Shown here one piece after another: positions 41,940 to 54,084 of a stretch of 64,000 bases of DNA. The DNA is from Ananas comosus (taxonomy: Eukaryota; Streptophyta; Magnoliopsida; Poales; Bromeliaceae). The notes beneath the pieces are model-generated. The model was not told the DNA's origin, made no database searches, and saw only the letters and a list, made by a program, of their open reading frames with translations. The stretch is from positions 7,638,584 through 7,702,583 of the forward strand of contig NC_033622.1 of NCBI RefSeq assembly GCF_001540865.1. Reading direction: 5' to 3'. Position 1 is the first letter of the stretch; every line of letters begins with the position of its first letter. Made by a program: the position numbers and the translations under genes.

Positions 41940-42183
41940 CAGGTGTTTTCTATGCAAGCCGAGCATGAAAACAGACTCCGAAAGATGAAATCTACCTAAA
42001 TTGTAGATTTTGTATTGAGTACCGGTACTGGAATCTGCGTACCGGTACACAATATAAAATGGAGAGGAACCAGCTTTTCGGTTCTACGAAACTGAACCTG
42101 AGTACCGGTACCAGGATGGCTGAGTACTGGTACTGGAAAATTGGGTACTGGTATGCAATAGAAACCTGAAAATCCAACATATA
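41940..42183 (+). repeat. Outer gypsy LTR, left piece, with GTACCGGTAC-type sites
   Basis: Several GTACCGGTAC or GTACTGGTAC sites lie at 42018-42165. The 'caatagaaacctgaaaatccaa' stretch resembles 'caatagaaagcagagaaatccaa' in the LTR at 51608. The LTR start is not clear. It is interrupted by the LTR at 42184 and appears to resume at 43845, ending at 45661. Confidence 0.5.
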
Positions 42184-42399
42184 TGTAACACACTAGACCT
42201 TTGCAAATTGCGAGGTTCGAGTGTTTGGACTGCGTCCTGAGCTCTTCCAGATTTTCTGGTGGGTCGTAGACAGTTTTCCGACCTATGGCTCATATCCCGA
42301 GAATTGTAGTATTTTTATGTGGCGCTAAGGCCACTAAAGAGTTGGACTTAGCCTACCCTCGGATTGCATTCTGCACATGGTGAAACCGGAGACATGTCG

Positions 42400-42542
42400 A
42401 TGGTTGTACCGGTACACATTTTGTACCGGTACACTTTTGATGGCTGTATCGGTACACTTGTGCCGAATTTCAAACCCGAGCCTCGGGTATGCATTTTCGT
42501 GGGATTTGTACCGGTACACTTTTCCGTGTACCGGTACACTTT
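42400..42542 (+). repeat. GTACCGGTAC palindrome cluster
   Basis: Five sites, four perfect, within 140 bases. They lie about 225-355 bases from the LTR start, as in the other copies. Confidence 0.8.
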
Positions 42543-43464
42543 GGCAGTTTTCGAACAGCTCGAACTGCAGGGGTGTTTTTGCATTGTTGCATCTCTATAT
42601 GATACCCCACGCCTCCCCTTTGGTTTCCTGAGCCTAGAACTCAGAGGAAATAGGTGAGAGAGCTCCTTCTTGCCTCATTTTGGATTTCATCTTTCTTTTT
42701 CTTAGTTTTAGGTGGTTTTTGCTCTCTTTTGCCTTTTAGAGCATTTCCCACCATTGTTGGAGGCTTGGATCTTGGAGAGGAGCTCATTGGAGAGGAGAAC
42801 TTCAACCCTAGTTGGTTTGGGGCCTTGTTGGGAGCTTCTTATGAGGTTAGATGCTTGTTCTCTTCTCTTGATTTGTATTTTGATGGTGGATTTGAGATGA
42901 AACCCTAGAATGTGAGTTTAGGGTTGATTTTGGGCATTTTGATTCTTGGGCCTTTTGAGCCCAATTGATCTTATTAGAACCTTTATCTAGGTTGCATTGG
43001 AAGGGATCTAGCTTCCATTTGGAGCTTGTGAGGGATTTTCACCACCATAAGTGAGTTTTGGCCCTTTCTTTGAGTTGGTTAATGTTTAACCTATTCGTTG
43101 TTCGTAATCCTTGTGTATCCCTTCGCTCATCACTTTTAGGGTATTTTGAGACTCGTGGACTACTCCGTTCGGCAAAACGAGGGACTACACGACGGTTCGG
43201 TGGGTTTTGGCCTAGCCACACAATGAGAAAATCTCATTGTTGATGGTTTAAGTGTTGTAAATTGAAAAGCATGCATATTTGTGTTAGATGCATTATTTGT
43301 GAATTTTAGAATGCTTAAAATGCACATGTTATATACAATGCATATTTGACCTCTATATAGTAGAGAGTTTTCATGTTGGGCTAGGGGCCGACGGTTAGCA
43401 TTCTTACAATTGATTGAGATCATGTTGCATATGGTACATATGGCATATAGATTACACTCTTGGA

Positions 43465-43489
43465 NNNNNNNNNNNNNNNNNNNNNNNNN
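43465..43489. other. Assembly gap, 25 N
   Basis: A run of N inside an LTR; about 0.8-1 kb of LTR middle is missing compared with 36459-39099. Confidence 0.98.
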
Positions 43490-43844
43490 GAGCTAGCTTC
43501 CTTCGAGGACGAGTTGTTAGGTGGTCTACCTCTCGATTTTTGTTTCCTTTTGCGAGAGGTTGAGAGTTCTACCAGTGTATTAGAGACCATCGTTTTTGTA
43601 CTTTGGAGACAGATATTGTACTACTTATGATTTCTTTTACTGTCTAGCTTTACTCCTTTACCTTGATGTAGATGTTAGAACCTTACTCGCTCTGATATCA
43701 TTAGCTGCTCATTATTTCACTTCTTCTATTTGTTCTATTACTCGCTTTTACTTCCGCTTTTATTGTAGACGCCTTATATGTGTAGACATATGGCGGGTCT
43801 GGGCACGCTACCGGGAGGGCCTCCGCCGGTCCCGGGGCGTGACA

Positions 43845-45661
43845 GATTGTGATTGAGAACTTGGAATTTAGAATGCATGAACTTAGTGACACATGAACCC
43901 TAATGAGGTATTGAACTAGTTGAGAAAACTAGTGGTTTGGATATAGAAAACAAAGTGTAGACATTGGAATAAAGCGAGATACTAGATGCCATTATGATGT
44001 TGAATGTAAATTTAGTGATAGAGTAATGGATTGGGTATGGATTGTTATGCATGAAAAGAACATGGCATGACGAGAGAGCCCCAAGTGTAAATATGGAATT
44101 GGGTCATTGCATGTGCCAAATGTGTTGCTACATTTCATGTATTATAAAGCATTGCATATTTACTTATGTCCACACAGTGTGATGTTTGTACATTCTATTG
44201 ATGCGCGTGACATAATTGAGTGGAATCTCTAGTATAAGTGGAGAAAATTTGGGTCGGTGCAAATGTAACGTGACAACTAGTGCTTTGATATTGTTGAGCA
44301 TGTGAGGGATTGAAAGATATTCTCTGGACCATGCTAGAGATTGAAATAGATCTCTTGACGTTGTTGTTGTCACCATGGTTAGTGGCATGAGTTGTTTGAA
44401 CCTTGAGCGCCAAAGAGAGATTGGGTCATTGCACTTGTAGTGTGGCATTGGGTGCCTCGCCATTGTTGAGTATTGCATGACATAAGGTCGTTGTTCCCAC
44501 CGGTAGGTGGTTGGTCCACGGATTGGTCGGAGAAAGAATACTCACATAGTTTGTTGTTGGCTTGTGGAGATCGCGACTCCCAAGCCGTGAGTTCCAGAGT
44601 GTCACACATAAATAGGCAAAGGTCACGACGGTGCCTCCATGGCAAACGATCATGGTGGTGGCTCGGGAGTGAAAAACCTCTACCCCACGTGATTTGGTGA
44701 AGTGAGTTGTGGTGCAATTGGGTTAAAGCAAAAAGATAGATTAACGTTAAGCATTTGGTATTCCATATGTGTGCATGTGGTGAGAATTTGACCATGTTGA
44801 TATTATAATGTCACAGTAGCTAGCACTGATTGCATGATGTATCATGGGTATAGATAGACTTGTATTTTGTGCTATTTTGTATTGTTGCATCATGTGTAGA
44901 GAGTGAGCATAGTAGAGTCACATGTTGGGTGACGGGACGATCATGCTACCTTTGTGAGCAGCCCAAGGTGGGGAGCGGTAGAGCTAGTCCCTCGTGGCTG
45001 AGAGCTGTGAGTTGGGCTTGGTCTTGTGGAAGCCCCTGATTAGGTCGAGAATGAATTGGGTCGAGAGTAAGTAAAGAGCACTGTTGAACATCTTAAACTA
45101 TGAAATTCATTCCACATTGTTGTAAAGGCATAGTAGTGGTTGCTTTCATTCCTATACATGCTCGATCTAGTTGCATTATTACTTGTTCTTGTATCTATTT
45201 ATGCCTGATTAGACCTAGTGGGAAAGTCGGCTAGGTCGGCAGCTGGGCCCACTGAAAACTTTTTTTAGTTCTCACATTCCTATTTTGCAGAGTCAACCCT
45301 GAATAGAGCAGCACCGGACCAACGTGTGGGCGTGGCGCCATAGATAGCAAGGTTACCCTATGTAGTTTACCCTTGTGTACTATAAGAAGAGATTGTAAAA
45401 GCCATTGTGGAATGTATAGAATAATGTAATAGAAGATGGTAAATGTATGTATCCTTTTGGATGATTGAATGTTGTAATAGTTAGACTTTAACTCTCACTT
45501 CGGATATGCCCTCGTGCAAAATTATATGGTGTTGTTTTTCCCGGGTGAAATCAATGTATTGATTTTGTTGCGTCTTGATCGGATAGGGTAAACTTTGTCC
45601 GTTCAGCGGTCTGTGCACGTGCCCGCATGGCCTCCGCTGTGCTACGGGGCAGGGCGTGACA
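43845..45661 (+). repeat. Outer gypsy LTR, right piece
   Basis: Diverged LTR body ending CTACGGGGCAGGGCGTGACA at 45661, directly followed by integrase sequence. It has the 'gatgatcatgctacc' and 'gtgggaaagtcggctaggtcgg' blocks seen near 20660 and 56000, so it belongs to the same broad LTR lineage. The frames within are not supported as genes. Confidence 0.6.
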
Positions 45662-46464
45662 ATATGGAAGTGGGAGAAAATCGCCATGAACTTTACCGTG
45701 GGCTTACCTTGATCGCAAGCAAACCTCGATGTAATTTGGGTGGTAGTAGATCAGTTGACCAGGTTGGCTTATTTTCTACCAATCCACATCAGTTGGTCAA
45801 GTGCCAAGTTGCACGGATTTACATCGATGAGGATATGCACCTCTATAGAGTGCCGGTATCAATTGTCTTGGATTGAGATCCTTGATTTGTATCATAGTTT
45901 TGGAAGAGTCTACACAAGATCCTTGGGACATGCCTTGATTTCAGCATTGCTTATCATCCTCAGAGTGATGGGCAATTTGAGAAAACAAATTAGATCCTCG
46001 AGGGTTTGTTCTAGGCGTATGTCCTAGACTATGAAACTAGATAGCAATAATATTTGCTAATGACAAATTTTGCCTCTAATAATAGCTTCCAAGTGAGCAT
46101 TAGGATAGCACCATATGAAGTGTTGTTTAGAAGGAAATCCTGGTTTGCATTGCATTAGAGTGAGGTTGGTGAGAAAACTACCTTATGCCCAGACATAGTG
46201 CAAGAGGCTGAAAAGAAAGTTCACATTGCACGTCAAAGGTTGTTGACAGCACAAAGTCAGCAAAAAAGCTACTCTGACACGCACTGACGCGACTTAAAGT
46301 TTAGCATCAAGGGCTATGTGTTCTTGAAGGTCTCTCCTACAAGAGGGCGAAGCATTTTGGGTGCAAGAATAAATTTTAGAGAAAAGAAAAGTAAGAAAGG
46401 TCCTTGCTACTTTGGACCTTTCCAGGTGTTGGAGGGAAATGGCCCCGTGGCGTACTAGATTATG
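45662..46464 (+). pseudogene. Decayed chromovirus integrase (element B, middle part)
   Basis: It reads WKWEKI, MNFTVGLP, then DVIWVVVDQLTRLAYFLPIH, STAYHPQ-like and GQFEKT-like pieces, VRLASNNSFQVS-like, EAEKKVHIARQRLLTAQSQ and GPFQVLEGNGPVAY*. This parallels the integrase of the full-length element (WKWNKITMDFVMGLP ... GPFEVLERVVPVAY). Several stops and frameshifts are present. It breaks at 46464, where an LTR inserted after TTATG, and the protein continues at 51266. Confidence 0.85.
46460..46464. repeat. Target-site duplication TTATG (left)
   Basis: Matches 51261-51265 after the LTR end. Confidence 0.85.
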
Positions 46465-46614
46465 TGTAGCACACTGGACTTTTGCAAATTGCGAGGTTCG
46501 AGTGTTTGGATGTGTTTCGAGCTTTTCCACACTTAGTGGAGGGTTGTAGAATGTTTTCCGACCTAAAAAGTTCGAAAACTGGAATTCTGGACAAGTCCTG
46601 AGAGTTTTTACTCT

Positions 46615-46830
46615 CGGGGACCGGTCCCTGGAAGGAGAGACCGGTCCCCCAGTGAGCCGTGTTGTAGCAGCCCTGAGGCAACCGGTCCCTGGCGGGCGAG
46701 ACCGGTCCCCGAGCGCGCCTTCGCAGAGAGAGAGACCGGTCCCACGCAGGGAGAGACCGGTTCCCGAACGTTGGTTCTCCGAGTTCGCAGCGAGAGACCG
46801 GTCTCTGGTGGGAAGAGACCGGTCTCTCTG
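46615..46830 (+). repeat. GACCGGTC palindrome cluster
   Basis: About eight ACCGGT-centred sites, several as GAGACCGGTCTC or GGGACCGGTCCC, within 215 bases. Same family as 60560-60610 and, inverted, 23470-23705. Confidence 0.85.
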
Positions 46831-48283
46831 GGCGAAAACTGCCCAGACCGGACTGTGGTAATATTGGATTTTTGGGGGACCTAGCTGGATTTTGTTACAA
46901 TAGATGGTCTATATGACCCATCCACCTTCTCTTCTCCTCATTTTTCCTCCTCACACTCTCCCCACATCCTTGGTAGAGAGAGAAGAAGGAGAAGAAGAGG
47001 AGAAGGATCTAGCTTGGGCTTGGAGCATCCCTTTAACTTTCTTCTTCTTCCCCCCTTGTTGGTGCTTGAAGGCTTGGACTTGGAGCTTGCAAAGGAGAAG
47101 ATCTTCACCCTTTGAGCTTGGATTGGAGCTTCTTAGAGGTTGGTAGCCCTTTCTCTCCATCTAGACCTTGGATTTGATGTTTTATTGTATTGGAACCCTA
47201 GAATGAGGTTTTAGGGTTGATTTTGGGGCTTTTTGATCTAGGGCTTTTGAGGCTAGATTGATTGGATTAGAACCTTCCTTGAGCTTGGATTGGAAGGGTT
47301 CTAGCTCTCTTTTAGAGCTTTGGAAGAGATTTCTTCTCTTGAGGTGAGTTTTAGCCCTTTTGTTAGGTTGTTAAAGTTTGACCTTTTAGATTGATCGTAA
47401 TGCCCGTGTATCTCGTCGCTCAATACTTCTAGGGTATTTCGAGACTCGGGGACAACTTTGTTTGGCTAAACGGGGCACTACGCGACGGTTCGGTGGGTTT
47501 GACCTAGCCTACCTATGAGAAATTCTCATATATGGTTATATATGTTCCGTAAATTGAAAAAGCATGCATATTCATCCTAATTGTATTTATTATGATTTTT
47601 AGAATGCTTAAAATGCATATGTTATATATGATGAAATTTTGGACCTCTATGTAGTAGAGAGTTGCTTGGGAGATCTATGGTTGCATTTAGCATTCTTTAT
47701 GAGATTTGGTTTCATGCTTCTATGATATAGATGAGTTTGGATTCATACGTTTAAACTTGAGTTTACTTGTGACATGAGAGATGACAAGAGTGCCATTTAG
47801 AAGGTATGTGAACTAGAGAGCTAGTGTCATCAAGCGGCATTGAGCTCGGGACATGTGAGAACCTAGTGGATAGGGCCATTGAGGAATGTGGAACATGCTT
47901 AAACATTAAATGTCTAAGTGTCATGAAGGGGCACTAGACCTAGAGAATGTTGGAACTTCATTTGTGACTTAGAACTAGAACTCCGAGATGCTAGTGACTA
48001 TACCATGTTAGAGACATGAGGGTTGGATACTTGAGACTTGGACTATGCTTGCTTGCCATTTGTGCTCATTCGCACATGCTTGTGAGGATCGCTCCCTACA
48101 AGCCGGCACTCCGGAGTTAGCCTACGCGACTTATGTTCGCTCGTGCGGTATTGAGAAGCCTACGGGGTCGAGTGGGACAGACACATTCCAAGAGTGGGAA
48201 TGTTGGGCTACCACTGGCACTTAGGCGGCACAAGCTGGACTACCTTTGGTAGGTCCTTGATTGGAAATGGAAATCGACACGGT

Positions 48284-50283
48284 TATGTATGTATACCGGT
48301 TTCTTTTATGATCTATTTTCTCTCTAGTTTGGGTAAAATCACTATAAGAGGTATAAATGAACCTACGAGGATTCTCTACCAAGGATTAGAGACATCTCGT
48401 AATTCTTTGGGATTTTTGCTTCAAAATTGATTCAATCTTGGAAATTTAGAGAGTAAACTTTTTATAGGGATTTTTATTTAAGATTTTTTAAGTTGAGTGG
48501 AGAAGAGGAGCTTTATTCTATTTACACCCAATTCTATCAATGGAAGAGAGAGGATCTCAAAAAGGAACTACGAAAACTAGAGTAGATTCGGATGTTACTC
48601 TACCTAGATTCTCTAGGTTGTTATCCCAACTCCAAAGAAAGGAAAATCTCTCTCTTTCTCCTCTCTCACTCTCTCCCTTTACTCTCACCCACTCCCCAAC
48701 CGATACTTCCCCTACATATAACTCCATAGTATAAACGTTGATTTGTGATTGGGAGTTTATTAAGTATAAGAGTTGGTCGGTTTTTAGAATACAAACGTCT
48801 CAACACATGCCTATACTCCCAAAGTCATGACTATGTGGTGAGTCTACAAAACTATAAAACCCGATCGAGGTGTCCTGGGCTTGTAACCTAAAGAGACGAA
48901 AGATAACATATAGCCATAAGTGGATAAAGTCATAACCATGGATCATGAATCTTAACAATGAATCTTTTCAAGACGGTTTGTGGTAACTCTAATAGATTTA
49001 TCAAAGATAATAATAAAGAGTGATTTTGTGGCGATAAACGTTTTCAAATTACGTAATGTAGTAGGGAAGGATTATTCCTCAAAATAAGCGCTTTGAACTT
49101 TAAAGTATGGAGTTCTCCTGAGAGATTTATTTATTCTCTTTACTAGGAATTAGCACGAAAGCTCGAGGGTTTTCCGAAGTGTGAGGAGTACCAACGAGGT
49201 GTTGTGAAACTGTATACCCTACCATATCAAGGCGTTGCAGAAGAGAACAACCCGTTCCTACGATTAGCCCAAGAGCAGTATCGAGTTTAGGAGGATATTG
49301 ACATCATCGTCATCGATTACTTCACGCACCCTAGCCCATGTATGAACGTCACATCTCTATACACCTTATACAACACATGAGGGTGTATCGAACCCCACAT
49401 CGTATTACAGTGCGGGGCCCTGGCCGCCTCCGGGAGGGCCATCGCACGGGTCTGGGCGGTATACAGATGTGTATATTCCGCAGATGTTTTTTTGTCTTCA
49501 TTTTCGTTCTTTATCTTGTTTATCTTATCATTATTGATTACTATAGTCTCGCTCGCTTCAAGATAGTATATTTGGTCTCATTTCCTTTTTTATGGTTCTG
49601 CTTCTTTCATTTTGTATTCCACTATGTTTTGATTGAGGAGCTTTCTTTATGGTTCTAGGGTTTTCTTTCCACCAGAGATATATATATGCCCATGTTGAGA
49701 GTTGGAGAGTGTTTTATTTTGTAGCTCTCCATCTGGTGGATTTGAGCAGAGAGCGACTTCCCGATTAAGCTTCGCTGCGAGAAGGGTGCCAGAGATCGGA
49801 GAGAGCCACACCTTCCGAGACTTTCTTTTGTATTTTATCTCCCGCACTCTTGATATTAAATATCAAGGGTCACCCGTTAATGACTGGAGTCGAGTTACGT
49901 GGTGATCCGGGGTTTTCTTTTTCCCATTCATTGCTGTATATCATTATACGTTATTTATCGCTTGTGTTTTTGACGACTTTCTTTCGTACTTACTTTACGA
50001 TATGATGATACAGAGGTATTCGTACTACAGTACCACCACATGTAGATGCGATAGTATTTCATTGTATAGGTTACGTATGATTATACGGAGTTGTATTACT
50101 CGTTCATTTGGAGTGTTATGGTATACGGTTTTTATATTCCTCATGCAAGATAGTTCTATTGGGTCATATGATACTACGTTACGTACTTTGGCCGTTCACA
50201 TGATATATGAGGTAACGATACAGTACTCGTACAGTGGATTAGGTTGATGATTCGGATAGATCATCGCTAATAAGTAAGAGTTG
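48284..50283. other. Mirror-image segment of 50384-52384 (about 2,000 bases)
   Basis: Base x equals base 100667-x, read in the opposite direction without complementing. Checks: 50283 downward reads GTTGAGAATGAATAATCGC, as at 50384. 49411 upward reads ACAGTGCGGGGCCC, the letter reversal of CCCGGGGCGTGACA at 51247-51260. 48296-48284 matches 52371-52383 base for base and the match breaks at 48282/52385. The block contains no genuine reading frame. It lies next to 32 N and a duplicated overlap. I take it as a gap-filling artefact. Confidence 0.95.
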
Positions 50284-50315
50284 NNNNNNNNNNNNNNNNN
50301 NNNNNNNNNNNNNNN
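50284..50315. other. Assembly gap, 32 N
   Basis: A run of N between the mirror segment and the repeated contig overlap. Confidence 0.98.
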
Positions 50316-51265
50316 GGCACTTAGGCGGCACAAGCTGGACTACCTTTGGTAGGTCCTTGATTGGAAATGGAAATCGACACGGTGTTGAGAATGAATAATC
50401 GCTACTAGATAGGCTTAGTAGTTGGATTAGGTGACATGCTCATGACATAGCAATGGAGTATATAGTACACTTGCCGGTTTCATGCATTGCATCATAGTAT
50501 ACTGGGTTATCTTGATAGAACGTACTCCTTATATTTTTGGCATATGGTATTGTGAGGTTTACTTGCTCATTATGTTGAGGCATATTAGTATGCATTGGAT
50601 ATGTTACTTTATGATAGCGTAGATGTACACCACCATGACATCATGCTTATGGAGACATAGTAGTATAGCATTTCATTCATGCTTTCTTTCAGCAGTTTTT
50701 GTGTTCGCTATTTATTGCATATTACTATATGTCGTTACTTACCCTTTTTCTTTTGGGGCCTAGTGGTGCATTGAGCTGAGGTCAGTAATTGCCCACTGGG
50801 AACTATAAATTATAGTTCTCACGCCCTCTATTTTATGTTTTCTTTCAGAGCCTTCCACACCGAGAGAGGCTAGAGACCGTGGGAAGAGCGTCGCTTCGAA
50901 TTAGCCCTTCAGCGAGAGACGAGTTTAGGTGGTCTACCTCTCGATGTTTTATTTTGTGAGAGGTTGAGAGTTGTACCCGTATATATATAGAGACCACCTT
51001 TCTTTTGGGATCTTGGTATTTCTTTCGAGGAGTTAGTTTTGTATCACCTTATGTTTTACTTTCTTCGTCTTGGTATTTTTTCCTTTACTCTGGTTTATAT
51101 GATAGAACTTCGCTCGCTCTGATATCATTAGTTATTACTATTCTATTTGTTCTATTTCTTGCTTTTACTTCTGTTTTTTTGTAGACGCCTTATATGTGTA
51201 GACATATGGCGGGTCTGGGCACGCTACCGGGAGGGCCTCCGCCGGTCCCGGGGCGTGACATTATG

Positions 51266-51595
51266 CTACACCCCAAGCTATGTGGGAGTACACAACATAT
51301 TCCACATATCTCTACACTGCAAGTATGTACCCGATCCCACGCACTTCATTAGCTACTGCTACTACAGTTATAGGAGGATTTGAGCTATGACGAGAACCCG
51401 ATTAGCATCCTTGCCCAACAAGAGAAGACGTTGCGGAACTATACCATCCCATATGTCAAAGTGTTGTGGAGCAACCATGAGGAGTGTGAAGCCTTTTGGG
51501 AGCTCGAAAGCACGATTAAGGATCATTTCTCTTATTTATTTAGAGAGTCCTCTTGAGGTATGAAATTTCAAGTTTCGCGAATAAAACTCCTTATT
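51266..51595 (+). pseudogene. Decayed chromovirus chromodomain end (element B)
   Basis: Directly after the TTATG duplication the frame reads CYTPSYVGVHNIFHISLHCK (compare GVHNVFHVSVLRRY in the full-length element). In another frame follow ISILAQQEKTLRNYTIPYVK and VLWSNHEECEAFWELESTI, then a stop at about 51553. This is the end of pol of the element whose RT lies at 40.4-41.9 kb. A purine tract AGGAAGGGATGA precedes the 3' LTR. Confidence 0.85.
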
Positions 51596-51607
51596 AGGAA
51601 GGGATGA

Positions 51608-52416
51608 TGTAATGCATTAAACTTTTGCAAATAGCGGTGTTTTAGTGAGAAATAATAATAGAAACTATTTAGATAATCTCAATGGTGTTTGGCAGAACTT
51701 TTCTAAGTAACAATTCTAAGTACTAGGTACCAATACTGAAATAGGTGAATACCGATATACAATAGAAAGCAGAGAAATCCAATGTTCGGGTCCTGTGGAG
51801 CTAGCCCAAAATATCAAAACATCTGAGTGGTGTATCAGTACTGAAACCCTCATATCCGTACACAACTCTGCAAACATAAGATTTTTGGCTGGTTGAGAAT
51901 ATGAATTATTTGAGGGTTAGTGTTTAGTTGCAAATATGATACCTCAATATACATCCCCTTCATAGCCAACCCCTCACCCACTCTCATTTCCCTCTCTCAC
52001 TCTCTCCTCTTTCTCTCTCTAAAAGGAAAGAAACCTCAACCCTATTGTTGGATCTCTTAGATCCATCTCATTGTAGGCTTAGATGAGATCAAAAGCATCA
52101 AGGAAAAACTCTAGGAGAGAGAAGGTAACTATCTTAACCCACATTTATCTTATTTCGAGGAGAAGAGGTGAGTTGAATTTTTTAGAATTTATTTTTAGGG
52201 ATATTTTTCAAATGAGAGATTTAAAGGTTCTAACTTAGTTAAAACTTCGTTTTTAGGGTTTCTTAATGCTCTACAGAGATTAGGAACCATCTCTTAGGAG
52301 CATCCAAGTAAATATGGAGAATATCACTAAAATGGGTTTGATCTCTCTTTTATCTAGTATTTTCTTTGGCCATATGTATGTATTATAATTAAAAAGTAGA
52401 TCAAACATATGTTTAA

Positions 52417-52457
<41 letters not shown>

Positions 52458-54084
52458 CTTATATATGAGAATTTTAAGGATGGTCAGAGGACTTAAGAGC
52501 ATAATCGAGCTAGGCAAAAAATAAGGTTTTTATAACCCCCGGTTTGATATGTTAAAAGAAAGTACTTATGGCATGTGTAACATTGACTTTTACGAATATT
52601 GCGGACATAGAGAGCATGATGTGGCGCATGAAAACTATGGATCAACTACGGGTATGGAACATAGTGACACTAGGACATCTAGGCAAACTTGAACTAGAGA
52701 ACTAGCAAATTATGCGATCATGAATTTAATGGCTTTAACACAAGAAATCATGAGAGACTTAGTGTGGTAACTAAAATTACACACGCATCACAGACCTTTC
52801 CGAATATTTGGAACCATCTATTAGGAACCATCTCTTAGGAGCTCAAGTAAATGGAGAATATCACTAAATAATGCGGTTTGATCTCTCTTTTATCTAGTAT
52901 TTTTTTTGGCCATATGGTATGTATTATAATAAAAAGTAGATCAAACATATGTTTAACTATATATGATATGATGATATATATATATATATATGAGATTTAG
53001 AAGGTCAAGAGGACTTAAGAGCATTTGAGCTAGAAAAATAAGGTTTTTAACCCCTTTGATATGTTAAAAGAAAAGTATATGGCATGTGTAACTTGACTTT
53101 ATACGAACATTGGGACATAGGAGATGTAATTGTGGCATGAAAACCTAGGATGAAACCTAGGGTATGGAACATAGTGACACATAGACATCTAGGCAAACTT
53201 GAACTAGAGAACTAGCAAATTTGCGAATGAACTTAATGGTTTAACCCTAGAAATCACGAGAACTTAGGTTGTAAACTAAAATACAAGTCACGACCTTCCG
53301 GAAATATCGAGAAATGTCAATTCACCTTGACTCCATACTCTGTATCGGGATATGCCAATTACCTTTAGACTCCCTATGTCGTACTTAGAGATGCCAATTT
53401 CCTTCGACTCTAAATGCCTATTGTTTGAAAATATGATTATTGCCTTCGACTCCATGAGGTGTTTAGCTAGAAGAACCAAACCAAAGAGTTTGTTAGAGAT
53501 AAGGAATGATTTGGGACAATTATATAGGTCAATGACAATAATGTATTATTGTGACATCTAGTTATATTACTTAGGGCACAGTAGTTATATTTTGCATTGT
53601 ATTTTCCTTGTAGTAATAGTAGTTCTTTTATTTTTATTATTCTACTAGTGCCTCTTTTGAACCGAGTGAGTGTAAAGTGCCACTTTCGGCGATTGTACCC
53701 ACTGAGAATTTATTTCAAGTTTTTACCCTGTTGATGTTGTTACTTTTACAGAGCCATCGTTTGCTTGTGAGGAGCGCTATCGCGGTAAGGGTATTGTGAG
53801 TTAGTAGTCCGTGGCTAGTTGGTCTAGAAAGTACCTTTTTTGTATAAGCAAAGACTATGTAATAGTTTGGAGTTTAATGTATTGTAAATCTTAAAGCGAT
53901 CAAACTTGTAATAGCTTTAACTTAGAAGTTAATTACTCTAATGCTTTATTATACCCATATCATGTATTTGTTGTGCAGGTTGGTTTATGTTTTCGCCTCG
54001 CGCGAGTGGGGGTAACTTTATCCATTCAGCGGGTCTGTTACACGAGCCCAAGCGGGCCCATTGGGTGGGTCTCAAAGCGTGACA
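51608..54084 (+). repeat. 3' LTR of element B
   Basis: It starts TGTAATGCATTAAAC directly after the purine tract and ends CTCAAAGCGTGACA, 2.48 kb. It has only weak, decayed versions of the palindromes (GTACCAATAC, ATACCGATAT). It contains a tandem duplication of about 500 bases (52280-52790 and 52812-53260) with TA microsatellites. The matching 5' LTR is not in the window. Confidence 0.8.
52421..52452. repeat. (TA)n microsatellite
   Basis: About 15 TA units, with a shorter relative at about 52975-52991 in the second tandem copy. Confidence 0.9.

Larger units (their letters stand above)
42184..43844 (+). repeat. Gypsy LTR with internal N gap
   Basis: It starts TGTAACACACTAGACC and ends GGGGCGTGACA. 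The palindrome cluster is at 42400-42542, the TATA-like box near 42594 and a donor-like AATAGGTGAGAG near 42650. A 25-N gap lies at 43465-43489 and the middle of the LTR is lacking. The flanks ATATA and GATTG do not match, so the two halves may come from different LTR copies joined over the gap. Confidence 0.75.
48219..50383. repeat. 68-base direct repeat flanking the mirror insert and N gap
   Basis: GGCACTTAGGCGGCACAAGC... to ...AAATCGACACGGT occurs at 48219-48283 and again at 50316-50383 without visible difference. This is a contig overlap that was not merged. Confidence 0.9.
46465..51260 (+). repeat. Gypsy solo LTR inside the element B integrase, swollen by mirror DNA
   Basis: It starts TGTAGCACACTGGAC and ends GGGGCGTGACA with TTATG duplications. 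After removing the mirror insert and duplicated overlap (48284-50383) its length is about 2.7 kb, as in relatives. It carries GGACCGGTCC/GAGACCGGTCTC-type palindromes at 46615-46830. Confidence 0.88.

Noticed and set aside
49338..50247. Reading frames such as 49338-49658 and 50002-50247
   Set aside because: They lie wholly within the mirror segment and have no biological strand.
48284..52384. H-DNA forming mirror repeat with biological function
   Set aside because: Triplex-forming mirror repeats are short purine/pyrimidine tracts. This is 2 kb of mixed sequence including LTR and chromodomain code next to N and an unmerged overlap.
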